Assembly (NCBI GenBank): GCA_910574915.1
Contig: CAJTCR010000029.1
Coordinates: 1 to 62,978 of the forward strand
Length of the DNA stretch: 62,978 bases
Reading direction: 5' to 3'
Origin: Eubacteriaceae bacterium
Lineage (GTDB): Bacteria; Bacillota; Clostridia; Lachnospirales; Lachnospiraceae
Part shown: piece by piece, positions 42,117-54,372 of the stretch
Position numbering within the stretch: the first letter of the stretch is position 1
Layout: the number at the start of each line of letters is the position of its first letter
Translations under genes and position numbers: made by a program
The notes under the pieces: model-generated
The model's input: the letters and a program-made list of their open reading frames with translations, nothing else
Database searches by the model: none
Told to the model about the DNA's origin: nothing

Positions 42117-42196
42117 GGGTGTTACTGGTACGGCCAGGCATGACTCAGACGGGCAGGAGCTTTGATGGACTCTGCCTTGCTGGGTCATTTTGTTTT
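42117..42196 (+). promoter_or_regulatory. LicT ribonucleic antiterminator and terminator, site 2
   Basis: GGTGTTACTGGTACGGCCAG (from 42118) is the second RAT. It overlaps the terminator formed by TGACTCAG and CTGGGTCA around an inner GGCAGGAG/CTCTGCC hairpin, ending in TTTTGTTTTTT. It lies between licT and the PTS gene. Confidence 0.8.
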
Positions 42197-42225
42197 TTGG
42201 GGCGTAAAAAGATAAGGAGGAAGCG

Positions 42226-45592
<3,367 letters not shown>

Positions 45593-45618
45593 GGTTGAAT
45601 TGGTTTGTGAAATTTTTA

Positions 45619-45676
45619 CAGGGAGGGACGCCAGGAGAGGGGATTGGCTGTTTTTCGTAAATGCTACGAAAACAAG
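45619..45676 (+). repeat. Palindromic intergenic unit, copy 4
   Basis: Reads GGGAGGGACGCCAGGAGAG, GGATTGGCTG, then TTCGTAAATGCTACGAAAAC and AAG, the same order as the copies near the phosphoglucomutase gene. CTAGTACAGCGTTGC follows at 45689 and recurs at 7503. The stretch 45593-46128 holds no credible gene, only this and the next element. Confidence 0.6.
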
Positions 45677-45781
45677 TAAGTGTTTCATCTAGTACAGCGT
45701 TGCTCTGTATAAAAACAACTGGGATTGCGATATATCTATATCATAGGGTTGTTTTGATCGTCATAGCATAGAGCTTTCTTA

Positions 45782-46037
45782 CGCAACACTTATGAAGGAG
45801 CAGCCAGGAGAGAGGATGGGACTCCCTTGGCGGCGGCTTTGGAGGAATGGTTAGAAGCCCTTAGTATTCTGCGGAGAAATCAGGGGCGCAGCCAAGCGGC
45901 ACCTTTAGCTGCCAGCAGGCAGCGAACTAGGTGCCGCGACCGGACACAGCCACAGCGTTCCAGCAGAATGCTTAGGGATTCTTATCATTCTGGAACGGAC
46001 GCAGCCAAGGGAGTCCCATCCTCTCTCCTAGCGTACC
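45782..46037. repeat. Long intergenic hairpin with perfect 26-bp arms (includes 113-bp repeat copy B)
   Basis: Arms 45806-45831 and 46004-46029 are exact reverse complements. Further inside, CTTAGTATTCTGC pairs with GCAGAATGCTTAG (one mismatch), so the whole could fold into one hairpin of over 200 nt. The right half (45925-46037) is copy B of the repeat at 7396-7508. The left arm on the minus strand is palindromic unit copy 5, ending CTTCATAAGTGTTGCG. Confidence 0.7.
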
Positions 46038-46128
46038 TTCAGTATATGAAAAAACAACACATAATCACTCTAAGCCCCATATAACAGCCCCGCTATATGG
46101 AGCTTTTTTTGCTTTACAAATATTTTTA

Positions 46129-46157
46129 TTGCACACCCTGTGCACAGATGGTATGAT
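46129..46157 (+). promoter_or_regulatory. Sigma-A promoter of rtcB
   Basis: TTGCAC at 46129-46134 and TATGAT at 46152-46157 with 17-bp spacing, 30 nt before the rtcB start. Confidence 0.7.
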
Positions 46158-46187
46158 AGTTGCAAAGACAGTAAGAAAGGAGCCTGT

Positions 46188-47432
46188 ATGATCGAATTGC
46201 AGGGGAAGTATAACACGGCAAAGATTTTTGCGGATACGGCAGACGATGCGTCTTTCGCGCAGGTAAAGCTGCTGTTAGACCAGGAGTTTGTAAGCGGCAG
46301 CCGCATACGTATGATGCCGGATATCCACGCTGGTGCGGGCTGTACGATTGGAACGACGATGACGATTGCGGATAAGGTTGTGCCCAACCTTGTAGGCGTG
46401 GACATTGGCTGCGGCATGGAGACCGTTGTTGTAAAGGAAAAGCATTTAGAGCTTCAAAAGCTGGACAAGCTGATCTATGAAAAGATCCCGTCCGGCTTTC
46501 AGATCCGGGAAAAGGCGCACAGCTATTTTGAGCAAATCGAAAGCGATTTCAACCGTCTTAACTGTTTTCGCCATATTAACGGCGACAGGGCGCAAAAGAG
46601 TATTGGGACGCTTGGCGGGGGCAATCATTTTATTGAGGCAGACAAGGATGACGAAGGGAATATTTATCTTGTCGTGCATTCCGGGAGCCGCCATCTGGGT
46701 GTGGAGGTCGCAGAGTATTACCAGCAGGAGGGATACCGGGCGTTAAACAAAACGACGAAAAAAGACATTGACCAGATGATTGCACAGTTAAAGCAAGAGG
46801 GAAAGGAAACGGAGATCCAAAGCAGGATTGAAGAACGGAAAGGCGCGGTTTTCACAACGATTCCAAAGACGCTGGCATATGTGTCCGGTGAACTGTTTGA
46901 CCAGTATATCCACGATATGAAGATCGTGCAGATGTATGCGGACGTCAACCGCAAAGCGATGGTGCGGGAGATCGTCAAAGGGATGAAGCTGCATGTCAAA
47001 GACCAGTTTACAACGGTGCACAATTATATCGATACGGCATCCATGATCTTAAGAAAAGGCGCGGTATCGGCGAAAAAAGGCGAAAAGCTCTTGATTCCTA
47101 TAAATATGCGGGACGGTTCTTTGATCTGCACAGGCAGGGGCAATGCGGACTGGAACGAATCGGCGCCGCATGGAGCCGGGCGTTTGATGAGCCGGTCTAT
47201 GGCAAAGCAGTCTTTTACTGTATCTGAGTTTAAAAAGCAGATGCAGGGTATTTATTCGACCTCGATTAATAAGGAAACGCTGGATGAATGCCCGATGGCT
47301 TATAAGGGGCTGGATTCGATTGTAAACAATATTTCGGATACGGCAGATATTGTAACAAGAATTACACCGATCTATAATTTTAAAGCGGCAGAAACCTCAT
47401 CACCCGTGGAAAGCAAAAAGAAACGAGAATAA
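46188..47432 (+). CDS. rtcB: RNA-splicing ligase RtcB
   Basis: A 414-residue GTP- and Mn-dependent RNA ligase joining 3'-phosphate or 2',3'-cyclic phosphate ends to 5'-OH ends. Metal and guanylate-site motifs are intact: MPDIHAGAG, GVDIGCGME, GGGNHFIE, VVHSGSRHLG, and APHGAGRLMSR with the guanylylated His. Length fits the shorter bacterial RtcB group. Start ATG 46188 follows AAAGGAG; an upstream extension would overlap the promoter. No archease or RtcA is encoded beside it. It may repair cleaved tRNA or rRNA after stress or toxin attack. Confidence 0.94.
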   Translation: MIELQGKYNTAKIFADTADDASFAQVKLLLDQEFVSGSRIRMMPDIHAGAGCTIGTTMTIADKVVPNLVGVDIGCGMETVVVKEKHLELQKLDKLIYEKIPSGFQIREKAHSYFEQIESDFNRLNCFRHINGDRAQKSIGTLGGGNHFIEADKDDEGNIYLVVHSGSRHLGVEVAEYYQQEGYRALNKTTKKDIDQMIAQLKQEGKETEIQSRIEERKGAVFTTIPKTLAYVSGELFDQYIHDMKIVQMYADVNRKAMVREIVKGMKLHVKDQFTTVHNYIDTASMILRKGAVSAKKGEKLLIPINMRDGSLICTGRGNADWNESAPHGAGRLMSRSMAKQSFTVSEFKKQMQGIYSTSINKETLDECPMAYKGLDSIVNNISDTADIVTRITPIYNFKAAETSSPVESKKKRE

Positions 47433-47474
47433 AAAACGGGAATAAAAATAAGAAAAAGAAAGAAGGAAAAAATA

Positions 47475-48374
47475 GTGAACAAACGTTACCAAAAGATACT
47501 GTGTATCCTGCTTGTCCTTATGCTGTCCCTGACCGGCTGTTCCGTATCGGTAAAAGAAACAGGATCGAAGCAAAACAGCCAGGACGAGCTGCACACAGTT
47601 GTTTCAAATGAGCGTGAAGTGACAGATATCAGCGATCCATATATGATTGTGGATGAAAATGTGCCCGGATTTTCCGAAGATGAGATAACGACGGAATCGT
47701 TTGAACATTATTCGGAGCTGGACGCGCTTGGCAGGTGCGGAGTGGCGACGGCATGTATCGGCACAGACCTGATGCCGACCGAAAAACGCGGCAATATCAG
47801 CAGAGTAAAGCCTACCGGCTGGCACAGCATCCAGTATGACTCGGTAGAAGGAAAAAGCCTGTACAACCGCTGCCATTTAATCGCACACCAGCTTGCGGGA
47901 GAGGATGCAAATGAGAAAAACCTGATTACGGGGACACGGTATATGAATGTCAGCGGTATGCTGCCATTTGAAGAAGAAGTCGGAGATTATGTGCGTGAGA
48001 CGGGCAATCATGTAATGTACCGCGTGACGCCAGTATTTGAAGGAGACAACCTGCTTGCAGACGGTGTGCAGATGGAAGCGTATTCGGTAGAAGACCAGGG
48101 CAAAGGTGTTTCGTACAACGTGTATATTTTTAATGCGCAGCCTGGCATATGGATCGATTATGCAACTGGTGATAGCAGGGAGATCCAGCCAGACGATATG
48201 GTCAGCAAAGAAGATGCGTCGGATTTTGTCCTCAATACCAATACAAAGAAATTCCATCTGCCGTCTTGTGGCAATGCAGATAAGATCCAGAAGGAAAACA
48301 AAGAAAATTTTACGGGAGACAGGCAGCAGCTTGTTAAGAATGGATATGAACCTTGCGGAAGCTGCAACCCGTAG
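47475..48374 (+). CDS. DNA/RNA non-specific endonuclease, lipoprotein
   Basis: A 299-residue predicted surface lipoprotein nuclease of the EndA/NucA-like betabetaalpha-metal family. The lipobox is SLTGC. The nuclease core has NRCHLIAHQL (the His of DRGH-type sites, Arg shifted) and NLITGTRYMNVSGMLPFE with the metal Asn. After the core a C-terminal module, HLPSCGNADKI to GYEPCGSCNP, carries three cysteines and a His like the Ada-type metal-binding fold often appended to exported nucleases and MBL proteins. Starts with GTG after AGAAGGAAA. Related nucleases supply nucleotides or process DNA during uptake. Confidence 0.85.
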   Translation: MNKRYQKILCILLVLMLSLTGCSVSVKETGSKQNSQDELHTVVSNEREVTDISDPYMIVDENVPGFSEDEITTESFEHYSELDALGRCGVATACIGTDLMPTEKRGNISRVKPTGWHSIQYDSVEGKSLYNRCHLIAHQLAGEDANEKNLITGTRYMNVSGMLPFEEEVGDYVRETGNHVMYRVTPVFEGDNLLADGVQMEAYSVEDQGKGVSYNVYIFNAQPGIWIDYATGDSREIQPDDMVSKEDASDFVLNTNTKKFHLPSCGNADKIQKENKENFTGDRQQLVKNGYEPCGSCNP

Positions 48375-48395
48375 TAACAGCACAAACTGTTTTTC

Positions 48396-49178
48396 TTATG
48401 CGTACTTCTTTCCCAGATAGTAAATCGGTATCATAAGCCCTTCGACAAACACAAGCGGAATTATGATACAGGCAATCCATACCCAGGTATCTGGCAGCAC
48501 CATGCAGATTATGGCAAAGCAGGCTGGATATGCAGTAGCACCAAGCACAGACCAGATACGTCCAGCACGCAGGATCCTGCGCCAGTTGCGGTTGTTAAAG
48601 CAGATGCCTGGCAGATTGATTTCAAAGAACCCGGAGTGGTAGCAGCTTATTTTGTTTTCGTCATAATAAGCTGGAAGCTGTTCCTTTGCGGTGATCCAAA
48701 AGTGCGCGCCAAAACACAGGCTTATGATCTGTACGGTGAAAGTGCCGTAAAAAAACGTATTTTGCAGTAAGGCGAGAAAGCTGCCTGTAACTGCAAGCAA
48801 AACGGCAAATTCCAAAAAGACAGCAAGGATGCACAGCCCGAACACTATCCGGTGCCTGCGCTTTAACTCCTGTGGTTTTTCAGGCGGCGCCTGCGGATAG
48901 ACAAGCGCCTTTTTCACAAGGCTTTCGATCTGGGCGGCGTCCAGCGTGACACTTTTTTCCATCCGCTGCCCCTCCAACAGCTCTGTTACCGTAATGCCAA
49001 ACAGCTCTGCCAACGGTATCAGCAGCGTAATATCCGGCAGGCTTAAGCCGCGTTCCCATTTGCTGACGGCTTTATCTGATACAGACACCTTTTGTGCAAC
49101 TTCTTTTTGTGTCAAGCCGTTTTCTTTTCTAAGGGCAGAAAGAAAGCTGCCAAATTTTGCTTTGTCAATTTCATACAT
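48396..49178 (-). CDS. XRE regulator with C-terminal membrane segments
   Basis: A 260-residue protein with an N-terminal Cro/C1 helix-turn-helix (ALRKENGLTQKEVAQ, VSDKAVSKWERGLSLPDI, LAELFGITVTELLEG). After a linker, about four hydrophobic segments follow at about 110-132, 136-158, 205-228 and 230-250. Membrane-tethered XRE proteins of this type are common in Lachnospiraceae and may respond to envelope signals. The signature SDKAVSKWERG is typical of that group. Transcribed convergently with the nuclease gene; the only spacing is about 20 nt. Confidence 0.85.
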   Translation of the reverse strand: MYEIDKAKFGSFLSALRKENGLTQKEVAQKVSVSDKAVSKWERGLSLPDITLLIPLAELFGITVTELLEGQRMEKSVTLDAAQIESLVKKALVYPQAPPEKPQELKRRHRIVFGLCILAVFLEFAVLLAVTGSFLALLQNTFFYGTFTVQIISLCFGAHFWITAKEQLPAYYDENKISCYHSGFFEINLPGICFNNRNWRRILRAGRIWSVLGATAYPACFAIICMVLPDTWVWIACIIIPLVFVEGLMIPIYYLGKKYA

Positions 49179-49336
49179 CGTATGGTTCTTCCCTCCTCGT
49201 ACTGGTTGATGACAGATATTGTGTTTCGGATAAGAATATTATAAAGAATTGGCATAGAGGATGCAACCGACGGGTGGTAGAATTGCAGGTAAACTGGCGG
49301 TTGAGTGGGATCATAACAAGAAAGGAGCATAAAAAC

Positions 49337-50962
49337 GTGGGAAACTATCTGAATACGGAGACCGCTGCCGATACTTACAGCAGGGAATTTTACAGCCCAT
49401 ATTTTGTGGACAAATCATTGCTGCTAGAACAGTTAATGGCAAGGGTGGAAACGAGTACCAACTATATCTGTATTACAAGGCCGCGGCGTTTTGGAAAGTC
49501 AGTGATGGCAAATATGATCGCAGCTTTTTTTTCTGGTGCCGGTCATGTGCAGGATGTATTTGAGAAGCTTAAGATCGCGGCATCTGATAAGTATCAAGAT
49601 TATGCGGGAAAATATGATGTGGTATTTGTTTCGCTGAATGAACTGCCGCGCAAATGTACCAGTTATGAGCAGTATATCGAACGAATTGAAAACAGGCTGC
49701 TAAAAGATCTGATTGACGCATACCCAAAAGCAGAGATTCAAAAGGAAGATGCTGTATGGGACGCGTTTTCAGCAGTGTATCATGCATACGATTCCAAACG
49801 GTTTATTTTTGTACTTGACGAGTGGGATTTTATTTTCCACAGGGATTTTGTAACGCTTAGGGACAGGAAAGAATATATTGATTTTTTAAGCAATTTGTTA
49901 AAGGGAAAAGCTTATGTTTCTTTGGCTTATATGACAGGAATTTTGCCGATTGCCAAGTATTCTAGCGGGTCTGAGCTGAATATGTTTCTGGAATATACGA
50001 TGGTGTCAGAAGAATTGTATGGTGATTACTTTGGATTTACAGAAGAGGAAGTAGACGAGCTGTATCAAAGGTTTTTAAACAATCAGCAGCATCCCAAAGT
50101 GACCAGGGATGGATTGAAGCTGTGGTACGATGGATATCATACAAAGCAGGGGAGGAGAATCTATAATCCGCGTTCGGTAGTTGCAGCGCTTACGAACAAT
50201 AATCTGGGAAATTATTGGACGAGTGCAGGGCCTTATGATGAGATTTTTTACTATATAGAACGCAATACGGCACAAGTACGGGATGATTTAGCGAAAATGG
50301 TATCGGATCTGCCGGTTCGGGCAAATGTACAGGAATATGCGGCGACGTCTATGAATCTGATGACCAGAGATGAGATTTTTTCGGCGATGGTGGTGTATGG
50401 ATTTCTGAGCTTTGAAAAGGGCTGTGTTCGCATTCCCAATAAAGAATTGATGGATCGTTTCAAAGATCTGCTAATCAAGGAACCGACACTGGGATATGTG
50501 CATCAGCTTGCAAAGGCATCGGACAGAATGCTTCGGGCAACGCTTGAGAATAATACGGCGGTTATGGCTGAGATACTGGAGTTTGCCCATAATACAGAGG
50601 TGCCGATGCTTCACTACAATAACGAGACAGATCTTGCGGCTGTCGTAAATCTTGTGTATCTGGCGGCAAGGGATACGTATCGGGTTGAACGTGAAGATAA
50701 ATGTGGTGTTGGGTTTGTGGATTTTATTTTTTATCCTGAGGTTGACCACAAGGCAGATGGGATCATTTTAGAGCTGAAGGTAAACGATACACCACAGAAT
50801 GCGTTGCGGCAGATTAAGGACAAAAGGTATGCGTTGAAATTTGAAGGAAAACTGGGGGAGCCGCCAAAGTACCAGGGACGTATACTTGGCGTTGGCATTG
50901 GCTATCAGAAGGCGGAAAAAATTCATTTATGCAAAATTGAAGTTCTAAGAGATGCAATCTGA
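49337..50962 (+). CDS. AAA-ATPase-like / PD-(D/E)XK nuclease superfamily protein
   Basis: A 541-residue protein of the widespread gut-bacterial family combining an AAA_ATPase-like domain (PF09820) with a C-terminal PD-(D/E)XK-like domain (PF08011). Walker A is RPRRFGKS near residues 49-56 and Walker B is FVLDEWD. The nuclease-like site is HKADGIILELKV with preceding VDFIFYPE. The function of the family is unproven; paralogues are often numerous in a genome. The start is GTG 49337 after AAAGGAG, and the conserved N-terminus (GNYLNTETAADTYSREFYSP) begins there. Divergent from the XRE membrane regulator. Confidence 0.83.
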   Translation: MGNYLNTETAADTYSREFYSPYFVDKSLLLEQLMARVETSTNYICITRPRRFGKSVMANMIAAFFSGAGHVQDVFEKLKIAASDKYQDYAGKYDVVFVSLNELPRKCTSYEQYIERIENRLLKDLIDAYPKAEIQKEDAVWDAFSAVYHAYDSKRFIFVLDEWDFIFHRDFVTLRDRKEYIDFLSNLLKGKAYVSLAYMTGILPIAKYSSGSELNMFLEYTMVSEELYGDYFGFTEEEVDELYQRFLNNQQHPKVTRDGLKLWYDGYHTKQGRRIYNPRSVVAALTNNNLGNYWTSAGPYDEIFYYIERNTAQVRDDLAKMVSDLPVRANVQEYAATSMNLMTRDEIFSAMVVYGFLSFEKGCVRIPNKELMDRFKDLLIKEPTLGYVHQLAKASDRMLRATLENNTAVMAEILEFAHNTEVPMLHYNNETDLAAVVNLVYLAARDTYRVEREDKCGVGFVDFIFYPEVDHKADGIILELKVNDTPQNALRQIKDKRYALKFEGKLGEPPKYQGRILGVGIGYQKAEKIHLCKIEVLRDAI

Positions 50963-51078
50963 AAAAAACACTTGCAATCCCGCCCGCATTGTGATAAGTT
51001 AGATTTGTTGTGAAAAATGCGATGGTCCTCTGGTACGAATCGGTATTAAGAACATCAAAATAACAGGAGGTCACAAAA

Positions 51079-51432
51079 ATGAATGCAGCAGAAATTATGA
51101 AACAGATTGAATCAGAACAGATGAAAGAGTCTGTGTCTGAATTTCATGTAGGCGATACCGTAAAGGTATATGGCAAGATTGTGGAAGGAAACCGTGAAAG
51201 AATCCAGGTATTTGAAGGGATTGTATTAAAGAAGCAGGGTTTTAGCAACCGTGAGACGTTTACAGTAAGAAAGCTGTCAAACGGTGTCGGCGTGGAAAAG
51301 ACCTGGCCGTTGCATTCCCCAAATGTGGAAAAAGTAGAGGTTGTACGTTACGGTAAAGTAAGACGCGCGAAATTAAATTACTTAAGAGGACGCGTAGGCA
51401 AGCGTGCGAAAGTAAAAGAGCTCGTAAAATAA
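51079..51432 (+). CDS. rplS: Ribosomal protein bL19
   Basis: A 117-residue 50S subunit protein at the 30S interface. Diagnostic segments are [52 protein letters not shown] and [16 protein letters not shown]. Full length for the family. Strong AGGAGG site. The roughly 80-nt leader after a weak TTGCAA/GATAAG promoter could hold an L19 autoregulatory structure, as known in Firmicutes, but I cannot fold it reliably. A terminator follows, yet the next gene starts within 70 nt, so partial read-through into lepB and rbgA is likely. Confidence 0.97.
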   Translation: MNAAEIMKQIESEQMKESVSEFHVGDTVKVYGKIVEGNRERIQVFEGIVLKKQGFSNRETFTVRKLSNGVGVEKTWPLHSPNVEKVEVVRYGKVRRAKLNYLRGRVGKRAKVKELVK

Positions 51433-51440
51433 TTTTTGTG

Positions 51441-51474
51441 AAAAAAGAGACAATTGTGAGATTGTCTCTTTTTT
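51441..51474 (+). terminator. Intrinsic terminator after rplS
   Basis: Perfect 14-pair hairpin, AAAAAAGAGACAAT with ATTGTCTCTTTTTT around a 6-nt loop, ending in the T run. Confidence 0.9.
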
Positions 51475-51499
51475 GAAATGGAAGGATCTTAGAGGAAAA

Positions 51500-52087
51500 A
51501 TGGGAAGACGAGTCAAAGGGCTTACATTTGGCAGAAGGAAGGAACGCAAGATCAATCTGTCACTCTTTCAGGAGATTTTGATCTGGATCGTGGAAATAGC
51601 GATTACGATAGGGATTGCGGTCGTGCTAACTTATTTTTTCGGCGTGCGTTCTACTGTCGTAGGGCCTTCCATGTCGCCGCAGCTAGAGGACGGGGACGAG
51701 GTGCTGATTGACCGCTTTTTTTATAAATTTATCTCTCCAAAGGCGGGGGATGTGATTGCATTTCTGCCAAATGGAAATACGAATACGCATTATTATCTAA
51801 AGCGTGTGGTCGCTGTACCGGGGGATATGGTGCAGATTAAAGACGGCGCGGTCTATGTCAACGGCGAGGAATATGTGGAGGAGACGCAGACGGAGCGCAT
51901 CGAGGATGCGGGAATCGCAGAGACGGAGATCACGCTTGCGGAAGATGAGTATTTTGTGCTTGGAGATAACCGTAATAACAGTGAGGACAGCAGGTTTGCC
52001 AATATTGGCAATGTCAGGGAGGACTACATTATCGGGAAGGCGTGGTTTATCATTGCGCCGAGAGACAAGCTGGGTTTGATGAAATAG
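51500..52087 (+). CDS. lepB: Signal peptidase I
   Basis: A 195-residue type I signal peptidase. One membrane segment (about 26-47, LIWIVEIAITIGIAVVLTYF) is followed by the catalytic Ser in VGPSMSPQL, the Lys in YLKRVVAVPGD and the box E motif VLGDNRNNSEDSRF. Starts at ATG 51500 behind TTAGAGG; an earlier TTG lies inside the rplS terminator. It cleaves signal peptides outside the membrane. A second, shorter signal peptidase gene lies 0.9 kb downstream, with rbgA between. Confidence 0.95.
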   Translation: MGRRVKGLTFGRRKERKINLSLFQEILIWIVEIAITIGIAVVLTYFFGVRSTVVGPSMSPQLEDGDEVLIDRFFYKFISPKAGDVIAFLPNGNTNTHYYLKRVVAVPGDMVQIKDGAVYVNGEEYVEETQTERIEDAGIAETEITLAEDEYFVLGDNRNNSEDSRFANIGNVREDYIIGKAWFIIAPRDKLGLMK

Positions 52088-52100
52088 GAAGGATTGAAAT

Positions 52101-52961
52101 ATGCAGTATCAATGGTACCCGGGTCATATGACCAAGGCAAAACGGCAGATGCAGGAGGATATTAAACTGGTCGACCTTGTGGTCGAGCTTGTAGACGCGA
52201 GGATTCCGGTGAGCAGCCATAATCCAGATATTGACGAGCTTGGAAAGCAAAAATCCAGGCTGGTGCTGTTAAATAAGGCAGACCTGGCGGATGAGGCAAA
52301 AAATCAGGCATGGTGCGCGTACTACAAAGCGCAGGGAAGCTATGCGGTCAGGCTGGACGCGAGAAACCGCGCAGGAATGAAAGCGGTACAGGAAGTCATT
52401 CAGGAGGCGTGCAGGGAAAAAATAGAAAGAAACCTAAGGCGCGGCATTTTAAACCGCCCGGTGCGGGCGATGGTCGTTGGCATTCCAAATGTGGGCAAAT
52501 CTACGTTTATCAATTCTTTTGCAGGCAAGGCATGTGCAAAGACTGGAAATAAGCCAGGCGTTACAAAAGGCAAGCAGTGGATCAGGCTGAATAAAAATGT
52601 AGAGCTGTTAGATACGCCGGGGATTTTATGGCCTAAATTTGAAGACCAGACCGTCGGCATGCATTTGGCGTGGATCGGTTCGATTAAGGATGAACTGTTA
52701 AATAAAGAAGAGCTGGCGATGGAGCTGATCAAAGAGCTGGCAAAGGGATATCCGGGGTGCTTAAACGAACGTTACGGCGTCTGTGAGGAAGAAGAGCCGG
52801 CGGCAATTTTTCAAGCGCTCTGTGAAAGCCGCGGCTGCTTAAAAAAAGGCGGCGGGCTGGATTATGGAAAAGCGGCGGCGCTGCTGCTGGATGAATTTCG
52901 AGGCGGCAGGCTGGGCAGGATTACGGTGGAAGCACCACCGGCGGGTTCATGGAGTGAGTAA
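52101..52961 (+). CDS. ylqF: Ribosome biogenesis GTPase (YlqF/RbgA)
   Basis: A 286-residue circularly permuted GTPase needed for late 50S assembly. The permuted order is clear: G4 LLNKADL first (about 53-59), then G1 GIPNVGKST, and G3 DTPG; the C-terminal RNA-binding domain follows. The N-terminus MQYQWYPGHMTKAKRQM is diagnostic. Fourteen nt after lepB, four nt before the next gene, thus one operon. Gene order matches Bacillus subtilis. Confidence 0.96.
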   Translation: MQYQWYPGHMTKAKRQMQEDIKLVDLVVELVDARIPVSSHNPDIDELGKQKSRLVLLNKADLADEAKNQAWCAYYKAQGSYAVRLDARNRAGMKAVQEVIQEACREKIERNLRRGILNRPVRAMVVGIPNVGKSTFINSFAGKACAKTGNKPGVTKGKQWIRLNKNVELLDTPGILWPKFEDQTVGMHLAWIGSIKDELLNKEELAMELIKELAKGYPGCLNERYGVCEEEEPAAIFQALCESRGCLKKGGGLDYGKAAALLLDEFRGGRLGRITVEAPPAGSWSE

Positions 52962-52964
52962 TGC

Positions 52965-53498
52965 ATGAAGGCTATATGGAAGGAAGTCGCCAGCCTGTGC
53001 TTTTATCTCGCCATTATTTTGGGCTGTACGTATTTGTTAGTAAACTATGCGGGGCAGCGTACGCAGATTGAGGGCAGTTCCATGCAGGCGACGCTTTATA
53101 ACGGCGACCAGGTGCTGGTGGACAAGCTGTCCTATCGTTTTCGTGAGCCAAAGCGGTTTGAAATTATTGCGTTTCCGTACCGCTATGAACAGGATACGTA
53201 TTATGTAAAGCGGATTATCGGGCTGCCGGGCGAGAAAATACGCATCGATGCGCAGGGGACAATTTTTATCAATGACGAAGCATTAGAGGAACATTACGGG
53301 ACGGAAACCATAACGCAGCCAGGGTATGCGTCGACGCCGAAAATACTGGCGGAAGATGAGTATTTTGTGCTGGGGGACAACCGTAATGACAGTGTAGACA
53401 GCCGCTTTGCCGAAGTCGGGTATGTCAGGCGTTCGGAGATTATCGGGAGGGTAGTTTTTCGGATCTATCCGTTTCGCTCGATCGGCAGAATAAAATAG
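52965..53498 (+). CDS. lepB: Signal peptidase I, second copy
   Basis: A 177-residue type I signal peptidase. A single N-terminal membrane segment (about 8-27) precedes the catalytic Ser in IEGSSMQATL, the Lys in YYVKRIIGLPGE and LGDNRNDSVDSRF. It is distinct from the first copy, lacking the extended basic N-terminus. Paralogous signal peptidases with partly different substrate ranges are frequent in spore-forming Firmicutes. Start ATG 52965, four nt after ylqF. Confidence 0.94.
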   Translation: MKAIWKEVASLCFYLAIILGCTYLLVNYAGQRTQIEGSSMQATLYNGDQVLVDKLSYRFREPKRFEIIAFPYRYEQDTYYVKRIIGLPGEKIRIDAQGTIFINDEALEEHYGTETITQPGYASTPKILAEDEYFVLGDNRNDSVDSRFAEVGYVRRSEIIGRVVFRIYPFRSIGRIK

Positions 53499-53558
53499 CG
53501 GAAAACGGGACGCCGATCATAAATCAAAAATCACACAAAAGCAGCTCAGGAGGATTTT

Positions 53559-54323
53559 ATGGCTCGAAAAACAATCGCACAAGTTCGTGAGGAATTTCAG
53601 GCAGCTATGCTACAGGCGCTGCCTGCTTTTGTCTGTACGTATGAGACGGACAGCCGTGCCGGGGTGCAGAAGCTGGTTGCACAGGCGAAAAAACAAATGG
53701 AAAAAATGGAAGCAGAACGGGCGAGAGTCTATAAGATGGGAGAATACGAGCGCCAGTATGCGCAGTATACATATGTCTGCGGCGTTGATGAGGCGGGCAG
53801 GGGGCCGCTTGCCGGGCCGGTAGTGGCAGGCGCGGTAATCCTGCCAAAGGACTGTGAGATTTTATATATCAATGATTCGAAAAAGCTGTCGGCAGATCTG
53901 CGCGAACAGCTTTTTGACGTCATTATGGAACAGGCGGTGGCGGCGGGCATTGGCATTGTGCCGCAGCAGAGGATCGACGAGGTCAATATTTTAAATGCGA
54001 CGTATGAGGCAATGCGGCAGGCTATAAATAATCTGGGCATAATACCCGATATATTGTTAAACGATGCTGTTACGATACCAGGCATTTCGATGCGGCAGGT
54101 GCCGATTATAAAAGGCGATGCAAAAAGCAGCTCGATTGCCGCGGCGAGCATTTTGGCAAAGGTGACAAGAGACCATATGATGCAGGAGTATGACAGCCGG
54201 TATCCGGGATACGGATTTGCCGCGCATAAGGGATATGGTACAAAAGAACATATGCAGGCGCTGCGGCAGCAGGGGCCTTGTGACATTCACCGGAAGACGT
54301 TTTTAAAGTTTTTGTCAGAGTAA
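53559..54323 (+). CDS. rnhB: Ribonuclease HII
   Basis: A 254-residue enzyme removing ribonucleotides from DNA and RNA/DNA hybrids. The catalytic DEDD residues are visible in CGVDEAGRGPLAGP (Asp-Glu), NDSKKLS, PDILLNDAV and SSSIAAASILAKVTRD. The N-terminal 65 residues form the extra helical segment typical of Firmicutes RnhB (IAQVREEF). AGGAGG lies upstream. Continues the conserved ylqF-rnhB-ylqG-ylqH order. Confidence 0.96.
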   Translation: MARKTIAQVREEFQAAMLQALPAFVCTYETDSRAGVQKLVAQAKKQMEKMEAERARVYKMGEYERQYAQYTYVCGVDEAGRGPLAGPVVAGAVILPKDCEILYINDSKKLSADLREQLFDVIMEQAVAAGIGIVPQQRIDEVNILNATYEAMRQAINNLGIIPDILLNDAVTIPGISMRQVPIIKGDAKSSSIAAASILAKVTRDHMMQEYDSRYPGYGFAAHKGYGTKEHMQALRQQGPCDIHRKTFLKFLSE

Positions 54324-54372
54324 TGCCCAAACGCCTGGACAGCAGGATCGAAAAGAACGGGAGGCAGGATTT

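Noticed and set aside
45827..46084. 85-residue frame in the bglA-rtcB gap
   Set aside because: It reads through the long hairpin repeat; the related copy at 7396-7508 shows differences without codon structure.
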